Source: Clostridia bacterium (GTDB taxonomy: Bacteria > Bacillota_A > Clostridia > Christensenellales > Aristaeellaceae). From it: 55,719 nucleotides of DNA. Below the pieces are notes generated by a model, which was not told the DNA's origin, searched no databases, and was given only the letters and a program-made list of their open reading frames with translations. A program made the position numbers and the translations under genes. Location of the stretch: NCBI GenBank assembly GCA_025997215.1, contig BNUH01000012.1, positions 1 through 55,719 on the forward strand. Direction: 5' to 3'. Below are positions 1 through 8,884 of this stretch, one piece after another. The number at the start of each line of letters is the position of its first letter. Position 1 is the stretch's first letter.

Positions 1-66
1 AGATTCCCCTGCTTGCATATGCTTTATTATGTCCGCTCGTTTCTCGTTGTTTATCGGCTTCGCCAT
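1..66 (-). CDS. IS630-type transposase, N-terminal 22 residues (runs off window)
   Basis: The reading frame starts at an ATG at position 66 and runs leftward out of the window. The visible residues begin MAKPINNEKRADIIKHMQAG, which resembles the first helix of the helix-turn-helix domain of IS630/Tc1-like transposases. An AGGAGGGG ribosome site lies a few bases upstream, with a promoter behind it, so the start is well supported. Only 22 residues are visible, so the family call rests on similarity of the opening motif. A C-terminal IS630 fragment at 29742-30110 shows that this family has been active in the genome. Confidence 0.6.
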   Translation of the reverse strand, partial: MAKPINNEKRADIIKHMQAGES

Positions 67-89
67 CTCTATCACCCCTCCTGTCTTTT

Positions 90-118
90 AGTTTATCACT
101 TGGACTGCGATATGTCAA
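90..118 (-). promoter_or_regulatory. Sigma-70-type promoter of the IS630 transposase
   Basis: Read leftward, TTGACA (118-113) is followed 17 bases later by TAAACT (95-90). The transposase ribosome site and ATG follow within 30 bases. The -35 box is perfect and the -10 box is fair. Confidence 0.55.
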
Positions 119-122
119 GGGG

Positions 123-566
123 CTATATCATGTGTCTTCCAGAGCTACATAGGCTACAGTATCCTTGAAACGCCGGAACGCGCCTTTCCCTTGTATGGCA
201 ACTGCCAGCATGTCGAGCTTCATCACTCAACTCGTGCGCCTCAACAGCCTTTGCTACCGCTGGAAAATACACCAGCAGCGACGGCATAACACGTAAGCAT
301 TTCAGTAACAGCGCTGGCAAATGCTTCAGTATTACCTGCTCATACCCATGCCCGACACACTCGGGATCACTTATTGTAATCTCGTTGATATAGTATATAT
401 TTTCTATATCTTCATCATCAAATATCCCGTGTTCTTCCAGTGCGGAATACATCGCCTCCAGATCGGCGCTATACTCGTCGCATACTTCATGCGGGTCTAC
501 TCCAAGCGTCTGTATCAAGGCGTGCGGGATACGACCATCGGCGCTGAACGTTACCTCGAAACACAC
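123..566 (-). pseudogene. Fragment of a GNAT-like protein, 5' end lost
   Basis: This 147-codon open frame has protein-like composition: an acidic helix (FDDEDIENIYYINEI), then GHGYEQVILKHLPALL. That pattern resembles the G-x-G-Y acetyl-CoA loop and following helix of GNAT acetyltransferases. Its first codon is a GTG with no ribosome site, and it begins where a rightward transporter fragment begins, at about 566-570. Two truncated genes therefore appear to have been joined head to head. The last 30 residues are cysteine- and arginine-rich and may not be original. The GNAT assignment is an inference from one motif. Confidence 0.4.
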
Positions 567-1214
567 AGCGCGCCTTTCTCTCTGATGCGTGCCTTGCGCA
601 CGACGCTGGACGCACTGCGCTATGTGAAAAGCGAGTGTGAACTAACTGCGCTGTACCTGATGGAAGCGGTCGTCATGTTCGCGCGTTCCATCGCAACGCT
701 CTACTTCCTGCCTCTCCTTTCCCAGAGTCTGCTCGTTTCGGATCGTATGCTCGGCTGGATCCCCATCATCACGACGACCGCCAGCTTCGCCACAACATAC
801 CTGATCATCCCTCGGCTGGGCAGCCACCGACAGACCAGTATGCTGGGTACGGCGTTCACTTTCCTATTTATCGGCGCGCTGGGTATATCGCTTGCTTCGA
901 CTTCGACCGTACTCCCCCTTGCGTTGCTCTACATCCTCATGGGTGGGTTCGCCAACGCATGCGTGGGAACCATCCTGCAGGTACGTATTCATGCCCTCAT
1001 CCGAGATGACATCAGAAGTGGCGTGATGTCCGCCTTCCAGTTGCTGTCGATGCTCATCACGATGCCTACTGGCGTGCTGGGCGGTTTCCTGTACGCAAAC
1101 CGACCCTCGCTGACTTTTCTCCTTGCCGCTTGCGCATTCCTGTCTGTTGTGGCATCCTATTGGTATTTGGTGAAAAAGGGCTGGTTCGACTGGTCGAAAG
1201 CCCACATCCGCTGA
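567..1214 (+). pseudogene. MFS-type transporter, C-terminal half only
   Basis: About 215 residues hold five to six hydrophobic segments separated by short charged loops, such as a basic SHRQTSM loop and IRDDIRSGVMS. This is the layout of the C-terminal six-helix bundle of a major facilitator superfamily transporter of the drug-efflux or macrolide type. The N-terminal half is absent. In-frame residues upstream of about 567 lie over the opposite-strand fragment and do not look like membrane protein. No ribosome site or start codon is visible at the junction. It is best read as a dead 3' fragment ending in its native stop. Confidence 0.65.
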
Positions 1215-1277
1215 TATCTCACATCCAAAGGAGGCGTCCTCTGTCCGAATACTCCCTCAACCTTCCCCGCCTAACCT

Positions 1278-1515
1278 CTTCCCGTACCCCACAAAACACG
1301 TTGTGCGTGTGTTTTGCCGAGTAGAATTGCCTGATTGCGGACGCCTAACGTAGGGATTTTGGTTTTTATGCATCGCACAGTGCATAAACACCATTATTAT
1401 ACAGAATCCCCTAGAATGATCCTTCCGACAAAATAAAATTGATTGTGCGTTTTCACTAAATTTCTTGGCATTTCACGAGCATAGTGCCTAAAGAAATTTT
1501 GTGGGGTACGGGAAG
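1278..1515. mobile_element. 238-bp MITE with 19-bp inverted repeats and 8-bp target duplication
   Basis: The ends are perfect 19-bp inverted repeats, CTTCCCGTACCCCACAAAA at 1278-1296 and its complement at 1497-1515. The direct repeat CCTAACCT flanks both sides (1270-1277 and 1516-1523). There is no coding capacity inside. This is the signature of a miniature inverted-repeat element mobilised in trans by a transposase that makes 8-bp duplications. The parent family cannot be named from the ends alone. Confidence 0.85.
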
Positions 1516-1707
1516 CCTAACCTTGGGCGTATGCTACTATCCCGAACACCGGCCTATAACGCTTTGGCCGACCTCGCCCGCGTAGCTGACCCACACACAC
1601 CCGGACGTCCTAGATGCTGACATGCAGAGGATCCTCACGCATCTCGGGCACCGCCGTCATTGCAACTATTCCTCCGAAACCTACCACGCGTACATGTCTG
1701 GCATCGT

Positions 1708-1851
1708 TGCAAATTTGCAGAACGTTACGGCATCCACCCTGCCGTCATAGGTTGGCAGATCAAGAGATCAATTGTGCGAGCGACGTTTTCTAACCATAAC
1801 AGATTCTCCGCCTTTCCATTGACTCAGATGGTAGGACGCCACGGCGCCTGA
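1708..1851 (+). pseudogene. Eroded C-terminus of a HigA/ImmA-type protein
   Basis: One frame reads FAERYGIHPAVIGWQIKRS and ends near a SNHNRF stretch. This resembles the conserved C-terminus of HigA-type antitoxin/ImmA peptidase fusions (A-x-x-x-G-I-x-P-x-I-V-x-G-R-L-Q...). No start or upstream domain remains, and the arginine of the G-R-L motif is lost. The surrounding 1524-1976 holds no intact gene. Confidence 0.3.
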
Positions 1852-1929
1852 GAACTTTAACAGGGTGTGTCAAAGAAGGCAAATCCTCGCACTTCATGTG
1901 ACGTTCGGACTATATCTCTCAAACTCATG

Positions 1930-1963
1930 GGGCTTTGCCGAGTACGTTATAGCAGCAAAGCCC
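1930..1963. terminator. Hairpin past the 3' end of the sugar-uptake operon
   Basis: GGGCTTTGC (1930-1938) pairs with GCAAAGCCC (1955-1963) across a 16-base loop. The T-run (TTTT) follows on the + strand. On the operon side (leftward) there is no good T-run, so it may be only a weak or bidirectional terminator. It lies 14 bases past the stop codon at 1977. Confidence 0.45.
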
Positions 1964-1976
1964 TTTTCATTAGTTG

Positions 1977-3830
1977 TTATAACACTAACCGTTTTGGAAT
2001 GGTCTTCATATCTTCTAAGATAATAGCATACCGCGCAATGGTATTGGGCAGTACATTGATCATAGAACCTCGTGTGATAAAGTCCACAAGTTCCATGAAG
2101 CGGCTTCCATATTTCCATATATAGGTTGTGAACGATATAACCGGAGCGTCAAGCACGCCAATGAACCAACCCGGAGAACCAGCAAATCCGGACTCCCTGA
2201 CATCCTCACGAGTAGTAATGCGTATAAACGGAGAGCCCTGACACTGCGTGCGAGATGTTTGGGTGAGCACAGGTATTGGCGCATTCAGCAAACGGTTCCT
2301 GCCAGGTAACGCGCTGCTGATTCCATATGACAGTCCAACCTCTTGCAATTTACTATACAAGCCTGGCCGCGTTTGCGACAGCGTTGGCAGATCGGTATCA
2401 CAGAAAAAATAGTATCCGCGCGGTAGATTCCGCTCGCCTGCGATGGCGGCAATACCCTTCAGTGCTTCCCTGCAATGCCAGGCAAAATCCTCCGGTGGGC
2501 AGTCAGCTTCCGCCATAACCCCCAGCCCGCCGCTATGGAGAATTGGTTCGATACGACCGCGTACCCCTCCCTGTGCAATAGGGATTTGGAGCAATTCCCA
2601 CTGCTGCGGACAGGTTTTATATCTGGCAAGATGAGTTGCGATGCCTAATTTCAGCTGCACAGCAGAACATAAGTCAATCAAGTTAAGCATCGCTTCATTA
2701 TGTGCCATCTCTCCGGAATGAAAAACTAACGATGACAGCACACGCCCTTCGCTTGCCCATAGCCTCAGCTGCGCGTCGTCTGGTTCATCCTCCCATATAT
2801 CGCCGGGCAGATCCGCCCACTTGTGTCTGATTGTCGCAACTATGGGAAATGCTGGTCGATTGGGATCCATAATCTGCAGCGAGACGCCTTCTTTACCCCA
2901 AGCGAATAAATCAGCATCCCCTGTTTGACGACCAACCATCACAGGATTTCCGATCGCCCGTGCCAAGCGTGCTGTTTCTAACGCTATGGCGCTCGCATTT
3001 TCTGTGTATGCAGCGAGTTCAACAGATTGCGCGGGTTTTGGACTGACGGGAGCGTACACAGCAACACGTTTTTCACGGCATAATGTTGGAATCTGGGCTC
3101 GAATCGCATCCGGATCGCCGAATGCAACCCCTTGCGCCTGACACTGCCATCGCTTCGCAGCACGCAGTGTAATTGATCCATAGTCATCCCGAACAATAGC
3201 CTGATCAATAACTCGAATATCGTCCGTATCATCCGGGTTGGAAGCCCAAAGGCTATGAACAGGGATGCTTAGCGAAGCGCCTGCCCTGCGCGCAGCTTCC
3301 TCTGTCGGATAAGCTACAGCCTTGGAAAAATATATATCCATATACAGATACGGAGAGACATCAAGTGCAGTTTGATCGACCGCCGGTGCGTTGTGCATTG
3401 TCCCGCTGAAGTCTCCGTTGGAAATTGCCGATTCTCTGTGCAGAACGGTCGGTGCGAATAGCGCGCACGCTGGTGCGTCGGCCAGTGAGAACAGCTTCTC
3501 ATAATACTCATCGAGACTAGCTGCATCGATCATCACATCGTCGCCGAATAGAGCGCTTGATGAGGCAAACACATTCTGACTGCCCAGTATCAGCAGCCTA
3601 ACATCAAACACCGCGTGCAAATAGTTAAACTGCTGATGGTGGTGCCCGCCTAACACAGTCGAACCGGTTTGAGCGAATAGATTGCCCTGCCGCTCGCATT
3701 CCAGATAACATTCCAGACTCACGCCTGCCGAATCTGCCGCCCAAGCTGTCGCAGGCAGGGCATAGCAAAGATCAGGATTTGCACGCTGAGCAATAAACAG
3801 CCACAGGATGGACTTACTCGATTCCGCCAT
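1977..3830 (-). CDS. Uncharacterised 617-aa protein of the sugar operon
   Basis: This is the last gene of the leftward operon. It starts three bases after the stop of the FAD oxidoreductase, with a GGAG site inside the end of that gene, so the two are probably translationally coupled. No signal peptide or long membrane helix is visible, so the protein is probably cytoplasmic. I do not recognise a family. Visible features are a GGHHHQQFN cluster near residue 62, a FGDDVMID stretch near 95, and many aromatic residues. The position next to a flavoprotein and a sugar ABC transporter suggests an enzyme or accessory factor for the imported compound, which is inference only. The frame is intact over 1.85 kb with base composition like its neighbours. 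Confidence 0.75.
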   Translation of the reverse strand: MAESSKSILWLFIAQRANPDLCYALPATAWAADSAGVSLECYLECERQGNLFAQTGSTVLGGHHHQQFNYLHAVFDVRLLILGSQNVFASSSALFGDDVMIDAASLDEYYEKLFSLADAPACALFAPTVLHRESAISNGDFSGTMHNAPAVDQTALDVSPYLYMDIYFSKAVAYPTEEAARRAGASLSIPVHSLWASNPDDTDDIRVIDQAIVRDDYGSITLRAAKRWQCQAQGVAFGDPDAIRAQIPTLCREKRVAVYAPVSPKPAQSVELAAYTENASAIALETARLARAIGNPVMVGRQTGDADLFAWGKEGVSLQIMDPNRPAFPIVATIRHKWADLPGDIWEDEPDDAQLRLWASEGRVLSSLVFHSGEMAHNEAMLNLIDLCSAVQLKLGIATHLARYKTCPQQWELLQIPIAQGGVRGRIEPILHSGGLGVMAEADCPPEDFAWHCREALKGIAAIAGERNLPRGYYFFCDTDLPTLSQTRPGLYSKLQEVGLSYGISSALPGRNRLLNAPIPVLTQTSRTQCQGSPFIRITTREDVRESGFAGSPGWFIGVLDAPVISFTTYIWKYGSRFMELVDFITRGSMINVLPNTIARYAIILEDMKTIPKRLVL

Positions 3831-3833
3831 TTT

Positions 3834-5291
3834 TCATACTCCTTCCGTTTGCTCTGACTGCTGCCGCGCTAATTCAAATGCGGGTGATATGTGCGCGCCT
3901 TGTTTCGTCAGCGTACATTGCAGCAGTGGTATATCTATCTCTCGCGGGGTTGTATTGCCCGATACCGCCAATGCTGCTGCTGTTCCCGCAGCCTCTCCGG
4001 TATTCATGCAGGTAGCAAGTATCCTGAAACTTGACAATGCTATCGTGTCTCCGGATATACATCGACCTGCAACCAATAGCCTTTCCACGCCTCTGGGCAG
4101 CAGACATCCGTAAGGGATATCATATGGCTGATCCAAATACTCAAGATGCGACGGCTCACCTATGGCCGTTGGGTTGTGCGTATCGATCATGTATATCGCA
4201 CGGGCGATTGTATCCGGCCAGCGTTTTCCGGTTTTGATATTATCTCCGGTCAGGTATGCGTCGCCGAGTATACGGCGGCTTTCACGGATCCCGATCATCG
4301 GTGGTACTGATATCAGATAGGCGTTTTCATTACCTATTATATATTTGCGCATGAAACGCAGACCTTCAAACACCTGTTCTCTGCCCTGCATTTCCGCCTG
4401 TGTGAGTTCGTCCGCATCGACAGCGTTAAGGCGTTGTATACGCGTAAAGTTAACGCTGAGCGTATCCGAGTGTTTTCTATTGAGCGGCGTCGCCGCGCAG
4501 AAAATATCATTTGGATTATAACGAATTTCGCCAAGCTCGCGAGCCTGACGCACCGCAAGCCGATATCGATCCTTCGCCAACGGCGGCAGATGACTTTGAT
4601 CTTCCCACGGGTTGTAATGGAGTTCTGCCTCCTTGCCACCACCAATGGTGAATATCATGCTCATGGGTTGGCAGTATCCATCCTGCGGACGGCCTAACTC
4701 GAATGGCGCGCCAGCGCGGGCCGCAATATCGCCGTCGCCAGTACAATCGATCGTGACCTTCGCCAGTACAGCCTGCCGCCCGGATTTGCTTTCCATGTAT
4801 AAGCCGGATACTTTATTCTCAGTCATAATCGGAGCTACAGCTCCGGCGTGCAAAACTACACGAACTCCGGCGTCCCTTAGCATACGGTCAAGCAGCAGCT
4901 TCATCATCTCCGGATTAGAACGGATCCAATAGCATCCCAAACCACCTTCACGGTATGTTGGGCGATCTTCTCGTATACGGAACACATCACGAATCACTTC
5001 GGGATCGCTTCCCTCTATCTCCGACAGCTTGACCATTATTTCCTGAGCAATACCCGCCACAAGCGGTCTCCCATCCAGGTCATGCTGCCATCCGCCTATA
5101 CCGTTGACGCCCGCCGCAGTGTTGACACCGCCTAGAAACCCCATTTGCTCTATCAACACGACGCGCATACCCAATCGTGCCGCTGCCAGTGCCGCGCAAA
5201 CACCCGCCGGTCCACCTCCTGCAACCGCGACGTCCACTTCGCCGTAGACTTGTATTTCTTTCGCCGCTTCCCAGATTGTACTCAACCGCAT
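3834..5291 (-). CDS. FAD-dependent oxidoreductase (FAD_oxidored-type), 485 aa
   Basis: Residues 19-46 form a classic Rossmann dinucleotide site (VAVAGGGPAGVCAALAAARLG followed by VVLIEQ), then the GFLGGVNTAAGVNGIGGW segment typical of the FAD_oxidored family (PF12831-like), where FAD sits by a glycine-rich loop. TIDCTGDGDIAARAG in the middle and a LLVAGRCISGD stretch near the C-terminus are further FAD-binding landmarks. The length is normal for the family. Start at ATG 5291 is backed by an AAGGTGA site. The substrate is unknown; relatives often sit in glycan or polyol catabolic loci, which fits the sugar transporter upstream. No signal peptide is seen, so it should be cytoplasmic. Confidence 0.9.
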   Translation of the reverse strand: MRLSTIWEAAKEIQVYGEVDVAVAGGGPAGVCAALAAARLGMRVVLIEQMGFLGGVNTAAGVNGIGGWQHDLDGRPLVAGIAQEIMVKLSEIEGSDPEVIRDVFRIREDRPTYREGGLGCYWIRSNPEMMKLLLDRMLRDAGVRVVLHAGAVAPIMTENKVSGLYMESKSGRQAVLAKVTIDCTGDGDIAARAGAPFELGRPQDGYCQPMSMIFTIGGGKEAELHYNPWEDQSHLPPLAKDRYRLAVRQARELGEIRYNPNDIFCAATPLNRKHSDTLSVNFTRIQRLNAVDADELTQAEMQGREQVFEGLRFMRKYIIGNENAYLISVPPMIGIRESRRILGDAYLTGDNIKTGKRWPDTIARAIYMIDTHNPTAIGEPSHLEYLDQPYDIPYGCLLPRGVERLLVAGRCISGDTIALSSFRILATCMNTGEAAGTAAALAVSGNTTPREIDIPLLQCTLTKQGAHISPAFELARQQSEQTEGV

Positions 5292-5339
5292 TCACCTTCT
5301 ATACTTTCATCGTCATTTAACCATCCTAATGCGCATAGA

Positions 5340-5365
5340 ATGGGCGGGGATATTAACCCGCCCAT
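5340..5365. other. Intercistronic hairpin between binding-protein and oxidoreductase genes
   Basis: ATGGGCGGG (5340-5348) pairs perfectly with CCCGCCCAT (5357-5365) across an 8-base loop. It lies just past the solute-binding-protein stop in the leftward operon and lacks a T-run. Hairpins placed here often protect the 3' end of the binding-protein message and reduce read-through to later genes. That role is inferred. Confidence 0.6.
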
Positions 5366-5385
5366 CTATTATTGTGTAACTATAA

Positions 5386-6828
5386 TCAGTCTTTCAGTAG
5401 CTCATTGACTATCTCAGTAATGCGGTCGCCGCCGTCCGCTTTCCAATTATCAACGGCAGTTTCATATGCTTCCATCGGGATAGCGCCGGTAACGATTTTA
5501 ACCATCTCGTTGATCCAGTTAGATCCCGCAACCGTTGAAAGTTTCGCCAGCTCTTCGTTTGGCTGTGCCATAGCCAGAGGATCGTTGCTGATTGACAGCC
5601 CTTTCTGAGCCTTGACTTGGAACGTGTCCATATAGCCGCGCTCCACTTCCGCGCTCTTGCGAACACGGGCTTTCCACCATTGATCCACGCTTTCCTCTAC
5701 CACGGCAGGCATGAACCACCAAACCGTATCATGGACCGCAAATGCCGGCATAATCGGACGGTATTCTCCGTTCACAATTTCATGGTCAACACCTTCCGGC
5801 CCGATGTAGATTTCTTTGAAGTTGAGCATGAATTGGTTTATCCAGTCCATCGCAGCTTGCGGGTTCGCTGACGTACGCGGTATGAAAGATATCTTCTCCA
5901 ATCCGATGTTGACTTGTACTTCCGCAGCGCCGTCCGCGTTTTTCAGGAAAGGCAGGTATGAAATCTTCGATTCCGGAACTGCCTCTGCCAGAGCGCTGTA
6001 GAATCCGGGCCCTTCTGAACTTTGAAAGAAGCTCATTGCGGCTTTACCGGATGAGAACTTGGACAGACGCGTCGATTGATCATTCGCCGGGAATTCAGCG
6101 TCCAGCAATCCATCCTCATAGAGTTTGCGTACATATGCGATGTATTCGCGGTACTTAGGACTTAACTGCAGTGGGACATATTTGCCATCCGTATGGGTCC
6201 ATCCGGCATTTGATCCGAACGCGCTGATTACTGCGGGGAGATCAAAAACGTCCGATGTCGTCAGAGGAATCATTTCCGGGTACGCCGCTTTGATTGCAGT
6301 TAGAACTGTATACAGCTCGTCCGGAGTTGTCGGAGTTGCAAGCCCAAGCGCATCAAGAATATCCTGACGGACGATTATCGCGTTTACCGGACCGCCGGTC
6401 GGACTAAGCTGCGGGATGCCGTATGTTTTGCCATCCTCGCCTTGCACGCGCGCCCAACTTGTGCTGTCTGCAGGCACCGCTTCCAACAGCGCTGGAGCGA
6501 GCGGCAGCAGATCTTCGAGTGACGTTACCGCGTGCGCGGCCAGCGCATTGTCAAAATGATTGGTGTTGGAATTGACTATGTCATAAGAGGTACCAGAGGA
6601 CAGAAGCAGCATCAGTTTCGTGAGCCCCTCGCCTCCAACCGGAAGAGCCTCATACTCCACCTTATAGCCCGTCAATTCCTCCAAGATCGGGATCATTGGG
6701 CTGTTGGCAAGATCAAATGTTGCGTCGCGCCCCAGGTAGCGCAAAACAGGCTTTTCGGCCGCCAGCGCCAGACTGGACATAGAAAGCAGACATAGTACCA
6801 ACAGCAGCGAGATCACCATACGTTTCAT
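5386..6828 (-). CDS. Extracellular solute-binding protein of a sugar ABC transporter (LipO-like), 480 aa
   Basis: The N-terminus is a clear signal peptide (MKRMVISLLLVLCLL followed by SMSSLALAAE) with a signal-peptidase-I-like ALA-A cleavage site. There is a cysteine inside the hydrophobic stretch but no convincing lipobox. The mature part has the family 1 extracellular binding-protein pattern: a YLGRDATFDL start, a GEDGKTYGIPQL hinge segment and several tryptophan-rich stretches near the C-terminus. The length fits the LipO class that works with LplB/LplC permeases, encoded immediately upstream. The AAGGAGGG site ahead of ATG 6828 is near ideal. It should deliver an oligosaccharide or glycoside to the permease; no ATPase gene is present, as usual for this class, which shares an MsmX-type ATPase. 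Confidence 0.9.
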   Translation of the reverse strand: MKRMVISLLLVLCLLSMSSLALAAEKPVLRYLGRDATFDLANSPMIPILEELTGYKVEYEALPVGGEGLTKLMLLLSSGTSYDIVNSNTNHFDNALAAHAVTSLEDLLPLAPALLEAVPADSTSWARVQGEDGKTYGIPQLSPTGGPVNAIIVRQDILDALGLATPTTPDELYTVLTAIKAAYPEMIPLTTSDVFDLPAVISAFGSNAGWTHTDGKYVPLQLSPKYREYIAYVRKLYEDGLLDAEFPANDQSTRLSKFSSGKAAMSFFQSSEGPGFYSALAEAVPESKISYLPFLKNADGAAEVQVNIGLEKISFIPRTSANPQAAMDWINQFMLNFKEIYIGPEGVDHEIVNGEYRPIMPAFAVHDTVWWFMPAVVEESVDQWWKARVRKSAEVERGYMDTFQVKAQKGLSISNDPLAMAQPNEELAKLSTVAGSNWINEMVKIVTGAIPMEAYETAVDNWKADGGDRITEIVNELLKD

Positions 6829-6902
6829 AGAAAGACCCTCCTTATATTTGGTTTCGCACTATGTGAAAACGCAATGCGGTGAAATAAGCGCCGCTTCACG
6901 CT

Positions 6903-7763
6903 TCAACCCTTAACGGATCCCAGTGTTATACCTGTTACAAAGTAGCGCTGTATGAACGGGTATACCATCAGTATAGGAGCAACCCCGATGATCACAGCTG
7001 CCGCGCGCACCGTCTGTGACGGCACAATAATTTCAGAGGTGATCGAATCGGTCAGATCGGCTTGGCGGACGAGGTTAACGAGGAACAACTGCAGCGTGAT
7101 TTTTCTGGAATCGGATAGATACAGCATGGCGTTGAAGTATGAATTCCAGAATCCAACGGCGGAAAACAACGCGACCGTTGCCAGTATGGGCGTTGACATC
7201 GGCAGTACAACGGCGCGCCAAACAGTAATGTTGTTAGCCCCATCCATATGCGCCGATTCACGGATGGAATCCGGCAGGCCTTCATAATAGTTCTTTAATA
7301 ATATTAAATTGAACACGCTTACAAGATGCGGTAGTATCATAGACCACAGGTTATTTAGTAGATTCAGAGTTCGCATCAGCAGAAATCCTGGGATCAATCC
7401 GCTGGAAAACAGCATGGTAAATATGAAATAATACATGATTTGCTTTCTTCCGCGCAGCGATATTATTGACAATGGATATGCTGCAGCAGATTCGACCAGC
7501 AGCGATAATATAGTACCGACAAACGTAATGATGGACGTATTCTTAAACGCCGTTATCACAGGCGTATTGGCAAACGCAAAACGATATGCATCCAGCGTTA
7601 ATCCGCGCGGCCATAGAGACACGCTCCCGGAAATCACAAATCGGCTTTCGCTGAGCGATGTAGACACAACATGCACAAATGGCAGCATTGTACACAAACC
7701 GACCGTTGTCAGCACAATGTAGTTGAATACATAGAATACCCGCTCTCCGCCGGTGCTTCGCAC
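6903..7763 (-). CDS. Carbohydrate ABC transporter permease (LplC-like), 286 aa
   Basis: This is a MalG-type inner-membrane permease with about six membrane spans. The cytoplasmic EAA loop is seen as ESAHMDGANNITVWRAVVLPMSTPIL, the docking site for the transporter ATPase. The C-terminal IQRYFVTGITLGSVKG tail is characteristic of LplC proteins. The open frame extends upstream to a GTG at 7793, but I prefer the GTG at 7763 because GGAGGTGA lies 8 bases before it and nothing resembling a ribosome site precedes 7793. It lies 33 bases downstream of its partner permease and forms the heterodimeric channel with it. Confidence 0.88.
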   Translation of the reverse strand: MRSTGGERVFYVFNYIVLTTVGLCTMLPFVHVVSTSLSESRFVISGSVSLWPRGLTLDAYRFAFANTPVITAFKNTSIITFVGTILSLLVESAAAYPLSIISLRGRKQIMYYFIFTMLFSSGLIPGFLLMRTLNLLNNLWSMILPHLVSVFNLILLKNYYEGLPDSIRESAHMDGANNITVWRAVVLPMSTPILATVALFSAVGFWNSYFNAMLYLSDSRKITLQLFLVNLVRQADLTDSITSEIIVPSQTVRAAAVIIGVAPILMVYPFIQRYFVTGITLGSVKG

Positions 7764-7796
7764 TTCACTCACCTCCGTCGTTTGATTTGCCACGGA

Positions 7797-8711
7797 TTAC
7801 CAAATCGAATGACCAAACCATTTCTTTGCGACTGTGTTACTAGACAGCACCAATATCAAACTCACTATTGAGTTAAATAGACCGACAGCGGACGCATACG
7901 AGAAATTCTGCTGACCGAGTCCGGTTCGGTACACATAGGTATCCAATATATCAGCAACATTGTATACAGTCGGGTTATACATAATGAAGACCTGATCGAA
8001 CCCGGCGTTGATCAAACTGCCAAGACGCAGTACGAGCATTATCACAACAGAAGATCGGATACCGGGTAGCGTTATGTGCCATATTTGCCGTAGCTTTCCC
8101 GCGCCGTCCATGCGTGATGCTTCATAGAGCTGCGGATCAATTGCTGTCAGAGCGGCCAGGTAAACGATACATCCCCATCCGACTCCTTTCCATGCGTCTG
8201 ATACAACAAGTATCGATCGGAAAACGGACGGGTTTACAAAGAAAGGAATGCGCGACATACCAATCGCTGCGCGCAGATCATTTACCGGACCATCGAGCAT
8301 GAGCAAAGCGTAGAATATTCCATATACAATCGACCAGGACAGGAAATGCGGAAGATATACCAACGTTTGCACAGTGCGCTTAAAGAGAAGACAGCGCACT
8401 TCATTGAGCAGGATAGCCAGCGCAATCGGCAGCGGAAAGATGAATATAAGTTTATACATGCTGATAATGAATGAATTGCTCAGCGTGCGGTAGAAATTCC
8501 TATCTTGAAACAGCTTCACAAAATGACGCAGCCCTACGAACGGACTTGCCGCAACTCCGTCAAAGATATTGTAATTTTGGAACGCTATTATCAAGCCGCC
8601 CATTGGTACGTACTTAAATAAAAGCGTCGTGAGTACAGCAGGCGCCAACAGCAGATACAGATCCCAGTTCGCTCGAAAATACCGCCTACCGGACAACTGT
8701 GTTCCGCGCAT
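7797..8711 (-). CDS. Carbohydrate ABC transporter permease (LplB-like), 304 aa
   Basis: First gene of the leftward operon. It is a MalF/UgpA-type permease of about six membrane spans, with the family opening WDLYLLLAPAVLTTLLFKYVPM and an EAA loop EASRMDGAGKLRQIWHITLPG. The C-terminal FSYASAVGLFNSIVSLILV segment is typical of LplB. An AAAGGAG site 9 bases upstream supports ATG 8711. It is divergent from the two-component regulator genes, with 173 bp between the starts, so both directions are probably driven from that gap. Confidence 0.9.
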   Translation of the reverse strand: MRGTQLSGRRYFRANWDLYLLLAPAVLTTLLFKYVPMGGLIIAFQNYNIFDGVAASPFVGLRHFVKLFQDRNFYRTLSNSFIISMYKLIFIFPLPIALAILLNEVRCLLFKRTVQTLVYLPHFLSWSIVYGIFYALLMLDGPVNDLRAAIGMSRIPFFVNPSVFRSILVVSDAWKGVGWGCIVYLAALTAIDPQLYEASRMDGAGKLRQIWHITLPGIRSSVVIMLVLRLGSLINAGFDQVFIMYNPTVYNVADILDTYVYRTGLGQQNFSYASAVGLFNSIVSLILVLSSNTVAKKWFGHSIW

Positions 8712-8768
8712 TTGGATCCGCTCCTTTCACGCTCTGTCTGTCAAATAGTATACAGGAAAGCTCAATAA

Positions 8769-8781
8769 ACCGCACTGCGGT
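8769..8781. promoter_or_regulatory. Candidate operator palindrome in the divergent promoter region
   Basis: ACCGCA-C-TGCGGT is a perfect 13-bp dyad between the divergent permease operon and response-regulator gene. A related ACGCA-A-TGCGGT lies at about 6869-6880, between the second permease and the binding-protein gene. Two near-identical dyads at the two transcription-relevant gaps of one operon suggest a shared regulator site. AraC-type regulators more often bind direct repeats, so the protein involved is uncertain. Confidence 0.4.
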
Positions 8782-8884
8782 AAATCTATTCTTTTGTGTG
8801 CTTTTCTATCATGATACAAATTCGGATAGGAGTTCTGAACGCGTGGTAGAATTATATCACATAATCAATAGAGGGAGGTCGAAT

